Shown here piece after piece: positions 46,307-57,117 of a stretch of 64,000 bases of DNA. The position numbers and the translations under genes were made by a program. The first letter of the stretch is position 1. Each line of letters starts with the position of its first letter. The stretch comes from Eupeodes corollae. Lineage: Eukaryota; Arthropoda; Insecta; Diptera; Syrphidae. The stretch is taken from the NCBI RefSeq assembly GCF_945859685.1, contig NC_079147.1, positions 69,966,946 through 70,030,945 of the forward strand. The letters are read 5' to 3'. Below the pieces are notes generated by a model. That model ran no database searches. It saw only the letters and a list, made by a program, of their open reading frames with translations, and was not told the DNA's origin.

Positions 46307-46817
46307 CTAGGTTGGTTCATTACCAACATTACTTACTAAGAGGTTAGTACCAAGAATATAATCAAAAAGAGACTCACCTCTGTCGTTGATATTCGTACTG
46401 CCCCATACAGTATGATGAGCGTTAGCATCGCTCCCAATAATTAGGCGGATCCTTTGCCTTTCCGCTTCAGCGACGACTTTCTCCAGGGTTTTTCCAGGGA
46501 GAGGGCCAAGGTGGTCATGCCCAAGATACGCCGATACCAGGCAGAAACTTCCTTTGGTTGTTTCTAGCCTAGCTACGGTGGTATCTTTGTCACTGAAACG
46601 ATGGAGTAAAAATACATTAATGCTATGTTTCACTAGTATGCAAGATCTAGGTTCACCTTTATCTGTCACACAAAGTGTGTAGTATCCAGGAGTCCTGAGT
46701 CTTCGAACAACTGATCCTGATCAGGACAATATCTTCCCCGTTAGTCGCCAGACGGAGAAGAAGTGAGGCCGAGGCCTTTATGGAGTGTTGAAGATTAATC
46801 TGTACTAACTGCAGCAT
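46307..46817 (-). pseudogene. LOA-1 ORF2 endonuclease domain, two deletions
   Basis: The start is the ATG of MLQLVQINLQHS at 46817, so ORF2 overlaps the last 23 nt of ORF1. Relative to LOA-2, about 17 nt is lost near 46718, removing the QEP/QDP motif that carries the catalytic glutamate and shifting the frame. The rest is well preserved: SCILVKHSINVFLLHRFSDK, then LIIGSDANAHHTVWGST with the SDAN(A)H catalytic block, and RGESLFDYILGTNLLVSN. At about 46309 a 46-nt deletion relative to LOA-2 removes the end of the domain and shifts into the RT frame. APE-type endonucleases nick the target DNA to prime reverse transcription. Confidence 0.8.
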
Positions 46818-47895
46818 TTTGGCTACAATTAGGCAGATCAACTTCCACCACGGTTTTGTTTTGATCCTCTGTGTCTGAGGATGAACCCAAGAGTTCGTCC
46901 TCGCTCAGAAGGATCATGTTAAGGTCGTCCTCAGTCTCCATTAAGGATGGACTGTCGACGACTTTTGTAGAGGGTGCATTCGCGATTGGAGAGGACAAGG
47001 GTGCATCGTCACCCTCTGTTAGGAGAGAAGACGACGTCCCAGGTTCACCAACCGCTAGTTCACCTTCGGTAGTTTTTGGAGGCCCGCTTTCCGCGTTAAC
47101 CTCATCTTTTTTATATATTCAAATTTTAATGATTTCGAAACCATAGTTTATGGAGCCCTCGTTTAGGGCTAGAGGAGCCAAGGATTCTTTATTGAGTACC
47201 ACAATGGCGCTCCTATAAAGACCCTTCACTTCCTCTAGCTTGGCTATTTTCCAGTTATGCGTCGGAAGGGACGGGTTACACACTTTGACCATCTCGAGAA
47301 TGTCCTCGATACCAGCAGGTTCAATCGATATCCAGATATGGGCTCTAGGTCTGCTGGGAATGTCTTCCACAGCGACAACCTCGAGCTTCGCACCTGGCCA
47401 AACTTCACCTAACCGGCTGACAGCAAGCTTGTAAAGGTCACAAGATCTCTGGTCGCCACAAACCATGAGTTTGACATGGCCTTGAAGCCAACCCCTATCG
47501 CTTATGGAAGGATGTGGTCCTGGAAGCTCTCTCAAAATGCTCAAAAAGCCACCCGAGAGCTTAACCGTGACCAACTGCCAACGATCAGCCGATATTGTGC
47601 CATCATCATCGCTCCTGTCAATGACCGCAACCATGACTTTGCCCTTCGCGACGTCACTGAACCTGGATTGTTTCCTGATGGGATTGAGGGGGGTGCTCGT
47701 GTTATGCACCCGAGGCCGTTTTGGTGTCGGTGCGGCCCCCTCAAGAGATCTTTCTCTTTTGGACGTAGAGTCCTTATTGGATCTAGTTGTAGCAATTATG
47801 CTTTTGGCCCATTCGACGCTAGCGGTTTGCTGCGGTGTCTTTTCAGCCCCCGATGATGCACCAGAGGCCTTCAAGATTTTCGCCGCATGCCGCCT
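46795..47895 (-). pseudogene. LOA-1 ORF1, DUF4780-like, one nonsense codon
   Basis: Open in one frame apart from a TGA at 47119-47121, in KI*IYKKDEV. Order: a basic Ser/Lys-rich N-terminal third (RERSLEGAAPTPKRPR), then the conserved domain with DRGWLQGHVKLMVCGDQ, PSRPRAHIWISIEPAG, HNWKIAKLEEVKGLYR and NYGF, then an acidic C-terminal tail (SEDELLGSSSDTEDQN). The domain resembles DUF4780, found in insect LINE ORF1 proteins. It presumably binds element RNA in a ribonucleoprotein. The true start codon is unclear: an in-frame TAA at 47896-47898 blocks the upstream ATG near 48043, and the same stop is in LOA-2. Confidence 0.75.
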
Positions 47896-48110
47896 TTATC
47901 TATAAAGACCTTTAGAGATTTTTCCATTTCTGGAAGTATTCTCAGTAGTAGTGGTAGGGCCATTTTTCACAACCCTGCCACTACTGAAATTAGGTATCGC
48001 TACCTTTTTATTTTGGTAGCAAACCAACAGCAGAGGAGGGTCCATGGTTAGCCACTACTCCCTTCTCGACAGACGGGATGGGAAGTTTTCAGTGTGGGTC
48101 GCATCCCAGC

Positions 48111-48428
48111 TTTTTTTTTTTTAAAAGAAAAAGGGTTAAAAATCCAGAACTTTTTTCTATGACAGAACAAAGTAAACTGATTTTTTTTCTTAAGTTGACT
48201 TAAGTGGTTGTTGCTGTGGCCACAGATATCAAAATGCACTGACCTTAGTTTTATTTTATTTTTGAAGTTAAGAACGTTTTTTTAAAATTGAGATCAGTCC
48301 CGAGCGCTGTCCCTATTAAATTTGTGCATTTTGGTAAATTTCGCATTAGGTGCATTTAATTTGTTTTACCAAAAAACATTTCTATGGTTATTTATACTGA
48401 TTCCCAATAGGACCCGTTTTTTTTATTC
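48111..48428. other. Spacer before the assembly gap
   Basis: T-rich and A-rich sequence. Nothing recognised. Confidence 0.45.
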
Positions 48429-48628
48429 NNNNNNNNNNNNNNNNNNNNNNNNNNNNNNNNNNNNNNNNNNNNNNNNNNNNNNNNNNNNNNNNNNNNNNNN
48501 NNNNNNNNNNNNNNNNNNNNNNNNNNNNNNNNNNNNNNNNNNNNNNNNNNNNNNNNNNNNNNNNNNNNNNNNNNNNNNNNNNNNNNNNNNNNNNNNNNNN
48601 NNNNNNNNNNNNNNNNNNNNNNNNNNNN
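48429..48628. other. Assembly gap of 200 N
   Basis: Exactly 200 N, probably a fixed-size placeholder. The LINE on the right (B4) is cut by it, so its 3' part may be in the missing sequence. Confidence 0.99.
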
Positions 48629-50520
48629 CATCATGGGGTGTGTTACGCTTTTAACGACAGGAGACAGCATTGAGTTTTTCGGAGCATTAAATTCTACACG
48701 GTTTTTTGATTCCCCATTGTACAATGCTATCAAGTTCAGAATTTAATGAGCTTATCATACGCTGCCGTTTAAGTTCCACATCCGAAGGGACAAGGATTGT
48801 GAATCTACAAAACGAATATGAAAAGCTGAGAGTTACTGTCGTTGGCGAAAACAGGTTAATGGATTAGAAGTGACAGACACAACATCATTTATGAATATAA
48901 GAAAGAGAGTCGGAGACAAAACGGAGCCCAGCATTTATTTAATGAATTTCAGACTTGAAACCATCTAATAAAGCTTGTATAAAAACGGTTAGAAAGGTAA
49001 TTTCTAATCCAACAAAGAAGAGATTCATCAATACCAAAAGTACGCATTTTCGATAAGAGAGCTTGGTGCCAAACTTTATCAAATGCTTTTGAAATATGAA
49101 GTGTAATAATCATACTTTCTCCAAAACGATGTTCCACTGTTCATTGAGATGAACCATGAGATCACCAGTGGACCTATTGCTACGAAAGCCATACTTTCGG
49201 TCATTAAGAAGCTTACGTTCTTCAAGATATTTCTTAAGCCGACAATTAATCAGCGTTTCTATGACATTAGAAAGAAGGGACGTAAGTGCAATTGGACGAT
49301 AGTTTGAGGGGGGAGGAGCATTCGCCTTGTTTAGGGACAGGCTGGACAAATGCAGTGTTGATCCACTCGGAAAGAGACCTGTAGAAAAGGACAGATTGAA
49401 AAGCTTACGCTGTGGTTTTTCCAGCGTTGAAGAACACCTCTTCAGAACAATGAGGGGAATACTATAAACGCCAGCGGATTTGTGTATATCAAGGTCTTTC
49501 AGTACTCTTGCGACTGCACGAGTGCGAAGGAAGATTCGTCCCATAGAATCATTTACGCTCTCAAGAACAGGAGGACTCATGACACTATCCGGTATCGTCG
49601 AATTGACAGTTGCAAACAAATTGGCTTTTTCAATCGATCTTTCATAGGGAGTGTCATTGTGGACGAGCTTTGGAACCGAGGATGACGTAGTGTTTTCGTA
49701 CCTTAATTTCTGATCATGCAAAAATTTGGTTCGTCGAATATGACCATTACAGGTCTTTCTAGCTAGTTTGAACTTAATCCGGTATTCCTTAATCGGGTTG
49801 GCTTTATAACAACGGGAACTTACATCTCTGAACCTAATAAACTCTTTACAGCTCGAATCAAACCATGAGTTCTCTTTGGGTTTGATAGATTTCACCCTAT
49901 TCGGGATAAAATCTCTCATTCCACAAAGAATTAAATTTGTTACCATTTCTGCACTGGTATCCACCGCACTATCGAGGAAGCATAGTGACCAGTTAAAGTT
50001 CCTGAAGAATTCGTTGAACCGTCCCAGTTGGCCTTCTCATATTGCCAAAACGGTTCTCCTAGAAGTTTTTTCTTTAACTGGGTCATGAGAATTTTTGCAG
50101 ATACGTGGTCTGATGTGCCTAGAGGCAGCAATACACTGATTGTGTATTTATTAGGGTCAGAGGTAAGAAACAAGTCTAGGATGTAGGCGGATTTACCTGC
50201 AACGTCAGGGATTCGAATTGGCTCATCGACAAGCTGAGTTAATTGATTTAACTTCAGTGTGAGGATAATGGGCAAACAATTCTTTGAATGGAGTCAGACA
50301 GAGGATCAAATTCGTTAAAAGTTGAATTTCTGTCTAGATTTGGACTTCGATATAAAAAAACATGCGTGGATGATGTGCTTATTTACCGTAAATTTTAACC
50401 ACATGAAATTGAAGTTTGTGTTAGAGCACAATCAACATCATTTCTTATATACACGGCTAATCCATGGTACCGTAGAAAAACGCCGAAAACTTTTCTTTTG
50501 CAACGACCCAAGGTGCTTCA
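48629..50520 (-). mobile_element. LINE family B copy B4, endonuclease to RT, cut by the gap
   Basis: Minus strand from 50520: endonuclease with a HGL-type block near 50450, then IPDVAGKSAYILDLFLTSDP and VLLPLGTSDH (50230-50110). The linker includes KENSWFDSSCKEFIRFRDVS. The RT reads HKSAGVYSIPLIVLKRCSST, SNYRPIALTSLLSNVIETLI, YGFRSNRSTGDLMVHLNEQW, then, after a frameshift, ISKAFDKVWHQALLSKMRTF and LLCWIRNYLSNR. The part next to the gap keeps the DVELKRQRMISSLNSEL block. This is the longest family B copy and the only one with the endonuclease joined to the RT. Frameshifts and stops disrupt it. Confidence 0.77.
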
Positions 50521-50539
50521 GCACAATTCTTTAAAGTAG

Positions 50540-51820
50540 AGTACTCGTACAATGTACGGATTTTGGGAGGTCCCCAGCAAGTCAACGTCTTTAAGTATTA
50601 ATGTTGATGACCTGGCCATATACTTTGAAGGTTTACTACTGCCAGATCCTGACCAGAATTCCATCAGTTTTGCCCCGCAAAATGTTTCAATCGATGAGCT
50701 AGACTCTTCTTTTACCATAGTTGGGATGTTGACATCTCTAAGCAGAATGAAAAATAACAAAGCAGAGGGTTTGGGTGGCATTCCCATCGAATTCTATAAG
50801 AATTCAACTCCTGAATTTCTCGAGCGTATGTTGGGGTTATTAAACAAGATGTTTACAGAAGAGAAATTTCCGAGCTTCTTTCGTTTGGCTACAATATTTC
50901 CTATATTTATATTTACCTAATCTGAGTTCACCAGAAAATTATAGAGGCATTTGAGTTCTGAGCTCACTAAGAAAACTGTTTGCAGAAATGTTGTACGTAA
51001 AGCTTATGTGAATTGGATTGAAAGAAATAATTTTATATGTCGATATCAGGCTGGTTTCCGGGCGGGTCTTTAAACGATTGATCCATTTTTTTCTTTTACG
51101 AGTGTTGCTAGGCGTTTTTATGAACAAAGAGAAGCCCTATGCACTTTCTTCGTCGATTTTAAAGCTGCTTTTGATACTATCAACAGAAGATCACTTTTAT
51201 ATAAGCTAGCAGTCAATGGTCTTTCAACCAAATGAATTCGGGTTTATAAACAACTTTTATTAAACACGTCTGCAATGGTATATCTATGTCAAAATCCTTT
51301 AAAAAGGAAAAACGTGTTCCACAAGGCTGTTTATTGAGTCCCCTTATGTTCGCTCTTTTTATCAATGATATTGAAAATAAATTACCCGCAGGCGTCAACT
51401 ATACCGATTTATCTTTGAAGATGTTGCTCTATGCTGATGACCTGGCGGTGTTTTCTGATAACCCAGTGACATTGCAGCTTCAGATAAATAAACTTTAACA
51501 ATATTGCGATTCGTGGGATCTCAAAATCAACATATCAAAATCTAAAATTATGATTTTCAGATAATAATTTACGAAATTGGACATTAGATCGTACCACTAT
51601 TGAAGTTGCCTTCGAGTATAAATATCTTGGTTTTACTATCACTCATAATTTGAACATCAAAAATCATATTAAAGACAAACTGGTACTAGCCAAATCAGCT
51701 ATAAACTCGATGTGGTCACATTTTTTTTCAAGAAGCTTCGTGGACCCTACATCGACATTTTGAAGCTACCGTGAATATTCAAAGATACTTTTTCAAAACA
51801 ATCTTCCGGCACGCCTAATA
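50540..51820 (+). mobile_element. LINE of a further type (RT), no clade assigned
   Basis: Frames read MLTSLSRMKNNKAEGLGGIP and FYKNSTPEFLERMLGLLNKM (linker/RT entry), then broken pieces of ENYRGI and VDFKAAFDTINR-like blocks. A well preserved palm follows: KKEKRVPQGCLLSPLMFALF, LKMLLYADDLAVFSDNPVTL (YADD at about 51431-51442) and QYCDSWDLKINISKSKIMIF. Next come YKYLGFTITHNLNIKNHI-like and a final VNIQRYFFKTIFR block near 51800. It differs from families B, RTE, LOA and Jockey-like here. It carries no endonuclease or 3' end. Confidence 0.65.
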
Positions 51821-51821
51821 A

Positions 51822-52096
51822 TGCCCTATGTGTGCTTTGGACTGTCATGCAAGGGGTCTTGGGTTCAATCCCTGCCTATGCCACCTAACTTTTTTCACGG
51901 GTACTGAATCTTGCGAGGAATCGACAAATTCTCCAAGAGTAATTCTAGTCATGAAAAGTGCTTTCTCAAATTAGCCGTTCGGATTCGGCATAGAAACTGT
52001 AGGTCCCTTCCATCTCTGGGAACATAACTCGCACACAGGAATGGTTAACAGTTGTAAGTCACTAGGCCCTGGTTCTTCATGGACTGTTACGCCACA
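51822..52096 (+). mobile_element. SINE copy S7
   Basis: Lacks most of the A box (starts TGTGCTTTGGACTGTCATGC) but keeps a perfect B-box GGTTCAATCCC, the body with AGCCGTTCGGATTCGGC and the 3' GGACTGTTACGCCAC, followed by AATTTATTTATTA. Confidence 0.83.
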
Positions 52097-52194
52097 TAAT
52101 TTATTTATTATAGATCTGATAGTAATCTGCACAAGCAAATCCTGCTTATATCACTTTATGGTTGATGAGGAAAATGTACAAAACTAATCCCGAA

Positions 52195-53045
52195 AGTGCT
52201 AGGGAATCACTTTCGAGAGCAATATATAGCCGTCTGTGAATATTTGAGCGATTGTAGACTTTCCTGGTCTAAGACTACATTGGAAAAGACCTATCAGGTT
52301 GTTGAAGATGGGCTTTAGATGTTCACATATTACAGCAGTGAAGATTTTGTAAGCGATGTTAAGTAAACAGATTGCTCTATAGTTGGTTGAGTCTCCTCGG
52401 GCAAAAAAATTCTGCAGATCCATTGATCTGGCATGCTTTTTGCAGACCATATTTTACAGAAGAATCGCATGCTCCTAACCAAATTATCTCCAGCTTGAGC
52501 CTGAATCTGTTATTGGAAGTGTTGTCGTGAAGGCTGTTTTTTCTCCATTATTCCACCAAAGATGTCTTCCCTTTCAAAATAATATCGTTTCTAGAACATG
52601 CTCTATTTTTTTCCCAAGAACTTGAAAAAAAAAAATCCTAAGAGTCGTCATTTTACTCTTATGTGGGGCGTTTACGCATATTAGGCTAATGTTACCAACA
52701 CTAAACCTCGATGCACTCGTTGATACACCTATAGCTCAATGCTTGTTGCCTAAGTTACAATAGCTACAATGGCAAAGCCGCATCTAAAAGAGCGCTGTTG
52801 CATAGCAAAAACCGCAGTTTTTCATCCTCTTTCTGCCCGGACCATAACATCGCATTTTCTGTATGGCGGTGACGTCTGCTTTATTGCAATCGAGGGCCTC
52901 CGCTAATTCTTCGGCTTCATGTGGTCCATCAAGGGGTCTCCACACGCTTATCCAAAGTTCGTTGTCCTTAATTTGTTTGCATGGGTGTCAACAGTAAATC
53001 CGTCCGTATCCTAGGCTTGTCATTGCTTCGTAACTTCGATTTGGT
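52195..53045 (-). mobile_element. RTE-like LINE copy RTE-h, 5' region, endonuclease and RT start
   Basis: Minus strand: the leader at 53045-52940 matches RTE-a at 1916-2030 (GGATACGGACGGATTTACTG). The start of the endonuclease follows: ALDCNKADVTAIQKMRCYGP, where the catalytic glutamate of the usual IQEMR motif is a lysine. Next are RQQALSYRCINE, NISLICVNAPHKSK and a GREDIFGG-like block near 52560. A deletion joins this to the RT (NLVRSM..., TNYRAICLLNIAYKIFTAVI, CEHLKPIFNNLIG). It ends at 52195. Multiple frameshifts are present. Confidence 0.68.
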
Positions 53046-53189
53046 ACTCTTTTTAACGAAATTTACAGCTTACACGATATTATTTTCCATAAAATTTCAA
53101 GAACGTGAATTTCTATAAATATTTCCCCTTAACATTCCATTATATTTCACACGTATATAATTGAAACAATACTTTGATAGGGCAAGGGT

Positions 53190-55760
53190 CGCTTGTGTTC
53201 AAAACCACTACGTAAGCTTTTACATCTTCACTATTCTTCTGGGCTCCTTTGGAGTAGTTGGAAAACTGAATTTGTTCAGCCAATCCCAAAAACGGCGAAT
53301 CTTCTTCTCCCGCAAATTATCGACCGATAGCTCTAACTATTTTCCTAAGGTCATGGAAACGCTGATTATTTACCAGCTTAAGAAATATTTTGAAGAACGG
53401 AAGCTTCTTAATGACCGGAAATACGTCTTTCGTAGCAATAGATCAACTGGTGATCTATCTATAAGTGGCACTTTCATCAATGAAACTGAAAATCTTGACA
53501 TCCGCGGAATGTGCATCAGCTAATGGCCTTAGCAACCTCATTTTGTAAAGCGATCACATATACGCGATGTCGCCAAAAATGCCACAAGATGTCTAGGTTT
53601 TTTGAGAAGATGCCAGAAATTTGTTTCTCTGTCTTATCTGGCAACAATCTACATAACCTATATTAGTCCGAAACTTGAACATAGCTGTCATCTTTGGCTG
53701 GTCGTCCAATAACTTGTTAAGACTCTTGGAGAGTATTTAAAGAAGAGCTTTTAAACTGATTATATGGAAAGATCACTTCTCCAAATTATATAACGGCGAT
53801 GACGAACCGAATTCCGCTATAAGCGAGACAGACCAACTCAACCTCGGCGACGCAGATCAACAATTCCGCCTACCCGACGTTGACGAAGTGAAGATAGCTA
53901 TATCTAAACTTAAGTCAAACAAAGCTGCTGGAGCTGACGGTATCGCTGTGAACTATTCAAAGCAGCAGGCGATGACTTGGTACGGAGCATGCACCAACTC
54001 ATCTGCAAAATATAGTCGGAAGAAAGCATGCCCGATGAGTGGAATCTCAGCATAGTGTGCCCGATACATAAGAAAGGAGACCCTCTAAACTGCGCCAACT
54101 ACAGAGGCATCAGTCTCCTTAACATTGCATATAAGATCCTCTCTGCCGTATTATGTGAACGTCTGAAGCCATTCGTCAACAACCTGATTGGTCCTTATCA
54201 GTATGGCTTCGGACCAGGAAAGTCCACTATCGACCAAATATTCACACTACGGAAGATCTTATAAAAAACCCAAAAGCTTCAAATCGATACCCACCATTTC
54301 TTTATCGATTTTAAAGCCGCGTATGACATCATCTATAGGGAAGAGCTCTACCGAGCAATGTCTAGTTTTGGCATCCCTGTCAAACTTATCCGTTTGTGCA
54401 GAATGACGATGGAGAATGCACGCTGCTCTATCAAGGTCGGAAAAGATCTTACCGATTCATTTGATGTCAAAAAAGGTTTTAGACAAGGCGATGCACTGTC
54501 ATGCGACTTCTTCAACATCGTTCTGGAAAGAATTGTGCAAAACTCAACCGCTAACACTAGAGGCACAATCTTCCAAAGATCCATCTAATTACTCGGATAC
54601 GCAGATGATATTGACATAATTGGAAGATCAAAGCGTGATGTAAGTGGAGCGTTTTTGAGCATTGTGACGGAAGCGAAGAAGATGGGTTTAGTGGTCAATG
54701 AGGGCAAGACTAAGTATATGCTGTCATCAAAAAAGGACACTGAACGACGACGTCTTGGACAAAACTTCACCATGGACAGCTATAACTTTGAGGTAGTTAA
54801 GGACTTTGTCTACCTATAGGCACCGCTATTAATGCAGACAACGACACCAGTGCTGAAACTAAACGAAGAATAACTCTTGCAAATCGCTACTTCTTTGGAC
54901 TTAGAAGGCAATTGAGAATCTATCTATAAGAAACTCATTATCCCGGTTCTCATTTATGGGTCTGAGGCCTGGACCCTGTCAAAGAAAGATGAGGACGTTT
55001 GGGATGCTTCGAGAGAAAAATTCTTCGGATGATTTTTGGTCCTGTACGCATAGATGGAGAATGGAGGAGAAGATATAACGACGAACTGTACGGGCTGTAA
55101 AGCGACACTGACCTAGTTAGCAGAATTAAAGTCCAACGGCTTAGATGGCTAGGTCATGTAGAGCGGATGGACATCAACGCTCCAGCCCGGAAGGTCTTCG
55201 AATCCAATCCCGAGGGACGGCACAGTAGAGGAAGACCGCGACTCAGGTTGGAGAGGACCTCAACCAACTTGGCGTGCGAAACTGGAGACAGCTAGCTAGG
55301 GACCGAGCTGGCTGGAGACGCATGTTGGTTTAGGCCCAGGTCCGCCCCGGACTGTAGCGCCACCTTAAGTAAGTAAGTTTTAAACTGATTGGTGACATTA
55401 ACAGCATGAACTCGAACATTGTTGTAAAGTTTTTAGTCTCACCCTTTTTTACCATTATTTTAACGGACTATTGTCTAGAGAAATAGTATAAATTGCAGTC
55501 CTCCCCTTAAACAATTTAACCGTAATACCTGCGGTTTTAGGAATGCCCATCAGTCTACCCTTGAGCCCAATTTCAGCCGTCCTTTAAAGTACAGAGATTT
55601 ATTTTTTAGCCGTACTACTCGAATGTGGAATGCCTAGACGCGCTCTATCTTTCCCTATCAGTGCAATGTTCAGAAATTCAAAATCAAAGTACACCGACCC
55701 TTAACTCTTTCCCTAATTCTGACATTGACATTTGGCATATTAAATGTATACAAGGGACTT
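53190..55760 (+). mobile_element. LINE family B copy B6, split by RTE-i
   Basis: Left half 53190-53761: RT pieces (METLIIYQLKKYFEERKLLN, YVFRSNRSTGDLS), a deletion, then DIRGMCIS and thumb blocks up to RAFKLI. The right half resumes at 55378 with FKLIGDIN, then the CIPPLKQFN-type block (SSPLKQFNRNTC) and KYRDLFFSRTTRMWNA, to about 55760. The two halves join smoothly once RTE-i and one copy of the 13-bp duplication are set aside. B6 is therefore older than RTE-i. Confidence 0.8.
53762..55377 (+). mobile_element. RTE-like LINE copy RTE-i, 5'-truncated, nested in LINE B6
   Basis: Flanked by a perfect 13-bp duplication, TTTTAAACTGATT, at 53749-53761 and 55378-55390. The RT is the best in the family: PDEWNLSIVCPIHKKGDPLN, CANYRGISLLNIAYKILSAV, GPYQYGFGPGKSTIDQIFTL, KAAYD-type palm start near 54310, FDVKKGFRQGDALSCDFFNI and GYADDIDIIGRSKRD (YADD about 54600). 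The thumb and C-terminus (RLRWLGHVERMDINAPARKV-like) follow in mixed frames. The frame ends at a TAG inside GGACTGTAGCGCCACC, leaving almost no 3' UTR, then TTAAGTAAGTAAG. Very short 3' UTR and simple-repeat tail fit RTE elements. Confidence 0.85.
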
Positions 55761-57117
55761 TTAGTGTTTGCTATTTATAAACAAAAATTAGAAAATGGGA
55801 ATATTCTGAAAGTTTACAAAATGCGTTTCCATGAATATTTCAGTTTGACAGATAAACGAAACTTCTGAACGCATCCCTGCAAAATTGACATTTGCTAAAT
55901 ACAAATTAAATTAAAAGTAAGTTATATCAGCGAGTAGAGCGTTCTATGGGCATACTTGTATAATTGCACTAATTATGTGTTACCACAAAAACACGGCTGA
56001 TATTATTCTCACGTGCAGGTTTCAAAGATCTTAAACTTAAACTATTATTAGGTAATTCGAGAATGGTTTGGGTTTTTGTTCTTAGTATTTGTATACCCAT
56101 ACAGATATATATTAAGAGTTGTACATTCAATTACACATAGTTTTTATACAATTGAAACAGAACAATAGCAAGATCTTAATTGCTACTTTCTTTTCTATGA
56201 CCAATGCAAAAAGTAAAGGATACAAAAATCCTGTTCTACCAAGAACAATTGTCATTATTCATTTTGAATCCTTTTGCTCTGCAACATCTCTCTGACAAAA
56301 ACTAGATGCACGTATGTATCTACAATATACAGTTATAATACACATACATCTCTATATTTCTCAAAGAAAATAACGGATTTTCTCCGTTTCCCGTTTCGGA
56401 AAGTTGCTTTTCTATTGTCAGTGATAAATTGTTTTGACTGTGAGAAGACTAGCTTTGAACATGAGCAAAAGGGAAACATTTTTGAAGTGTTTTGTTTTAT
56501 TTTTGTCTCTTTCTTTTTTTTAATCCTTTTTCTCTTTTTTTATTGCAGCCAATGTGTATGGTGTTGTCTGTTGTGGTATTGCAAGGACCTCAGAATGGCA
56601 GTGAATCCTTTATCCGGAATGGCTAAGCTCTTTTTACGCTTGGCAAATCCTAATGACATTGTTTTTGCTCACCAAGTGGGAAGTAATCTAGAAGAAAAAT
56701 TCAATTCATTTTCTTTTATTTTGTTATTTCGTCTGAGTCAGATAGAATTTTAATTTTTGATTTTGTATTTTCTTTGCTTTTTTAATTCGTGTGCATTTAT
56801 TTTTCCGCATTGTTGTTTTTGATTTTGCTTATAAATTACAAATTTAGATAACTCTTAGGGGAGCTAAAACAAAAATAGTTGTAAATCAGGGCGTTTTTTA
56901 TTTTTTAAATTGCCTCTCAGAATAATTAACAACGAAAACCATAGAAAGAGTTGTAGTTTGGTATCACTGATAGTGACACTACCTGTCAATTTAAGAAAAA
57001 AATCCACTAGGCCTAGAATGAAAGAAATATTGACCATTCTCCTTTCTTTGTGACAAAACTTTTGTATACAAAATGTCTGAACTTTCTGTCTTGTACTTTT
57101 TTTAACCTAAATAAATT
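55761..57117. other. AT-rich spacer with one exon-like interval
   Basis: Nothing recognised except the interval at 56549-56675, described separately. Confidence 0.45.
56549..56675 (+). other. Candidate host exon (weak)
   Basis: A long pyrimidine tract (56500-56544) ends in TATTGCAG directly before 56549. A possible donor, CAA-GTGGGA, follows at 56676; GGAA-GTAATC at 56683 is an alternative. The interval is much less AT-rich than its flanks. One frame runs through it with MAVNPLSGMAKLFLRLANPN and DIVFAHQVG. I do not recognise the protein. The same frame continues upstream through the pyrimidine tract, which is why the 159-codon ORF at 56274-56753 is not credible as a whole. Confidence 0.25.

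Larger units (their letters stand above)
43182..48110 (-). mobile_element. LOA-like LINE copy LOA-1, nearly complete
   Basis: From 5' to 3' on the minus strand: a leader (48110-47896), ORF1 (47895-46795), ORF2 with endonuclease, RT and RNase H (46817-43284), a short 3' region and a TTATAGTGG-proximal tail that reads TAACCTAACC on the element strand (43182-43195). Order and motifs fit the LOA clade (Loa, Bilbo, Baggins), which carries RNase H after RT. Only four coding lesions separate it from open ORFs. The 5' edge near 48110 is set by the end of the leader before a T/A-rich run. No target-site duplication was found. Confidence 0.87.

Noticed and set aside
47476..47905. 126- and 133-codon plus-strand frames
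   Set aside because: They are shadows on the strand opposite LOA-1 ORF1, whose own frame has clear family motifs.
48322..48733. Frames spanning the N run on both strands
   Set aside because: They exist only because N codons were not treated as stops.
56274..56753. 159-codon frame with a hydrophobic stretch that resembles a membrane segment
   Set aside because: The hydrophobic FFFLILFLFF part is simply the translated pyrimidine tract before a likely splice acceptor. Only the part after 56548 was kept, as a weak exon candidate.
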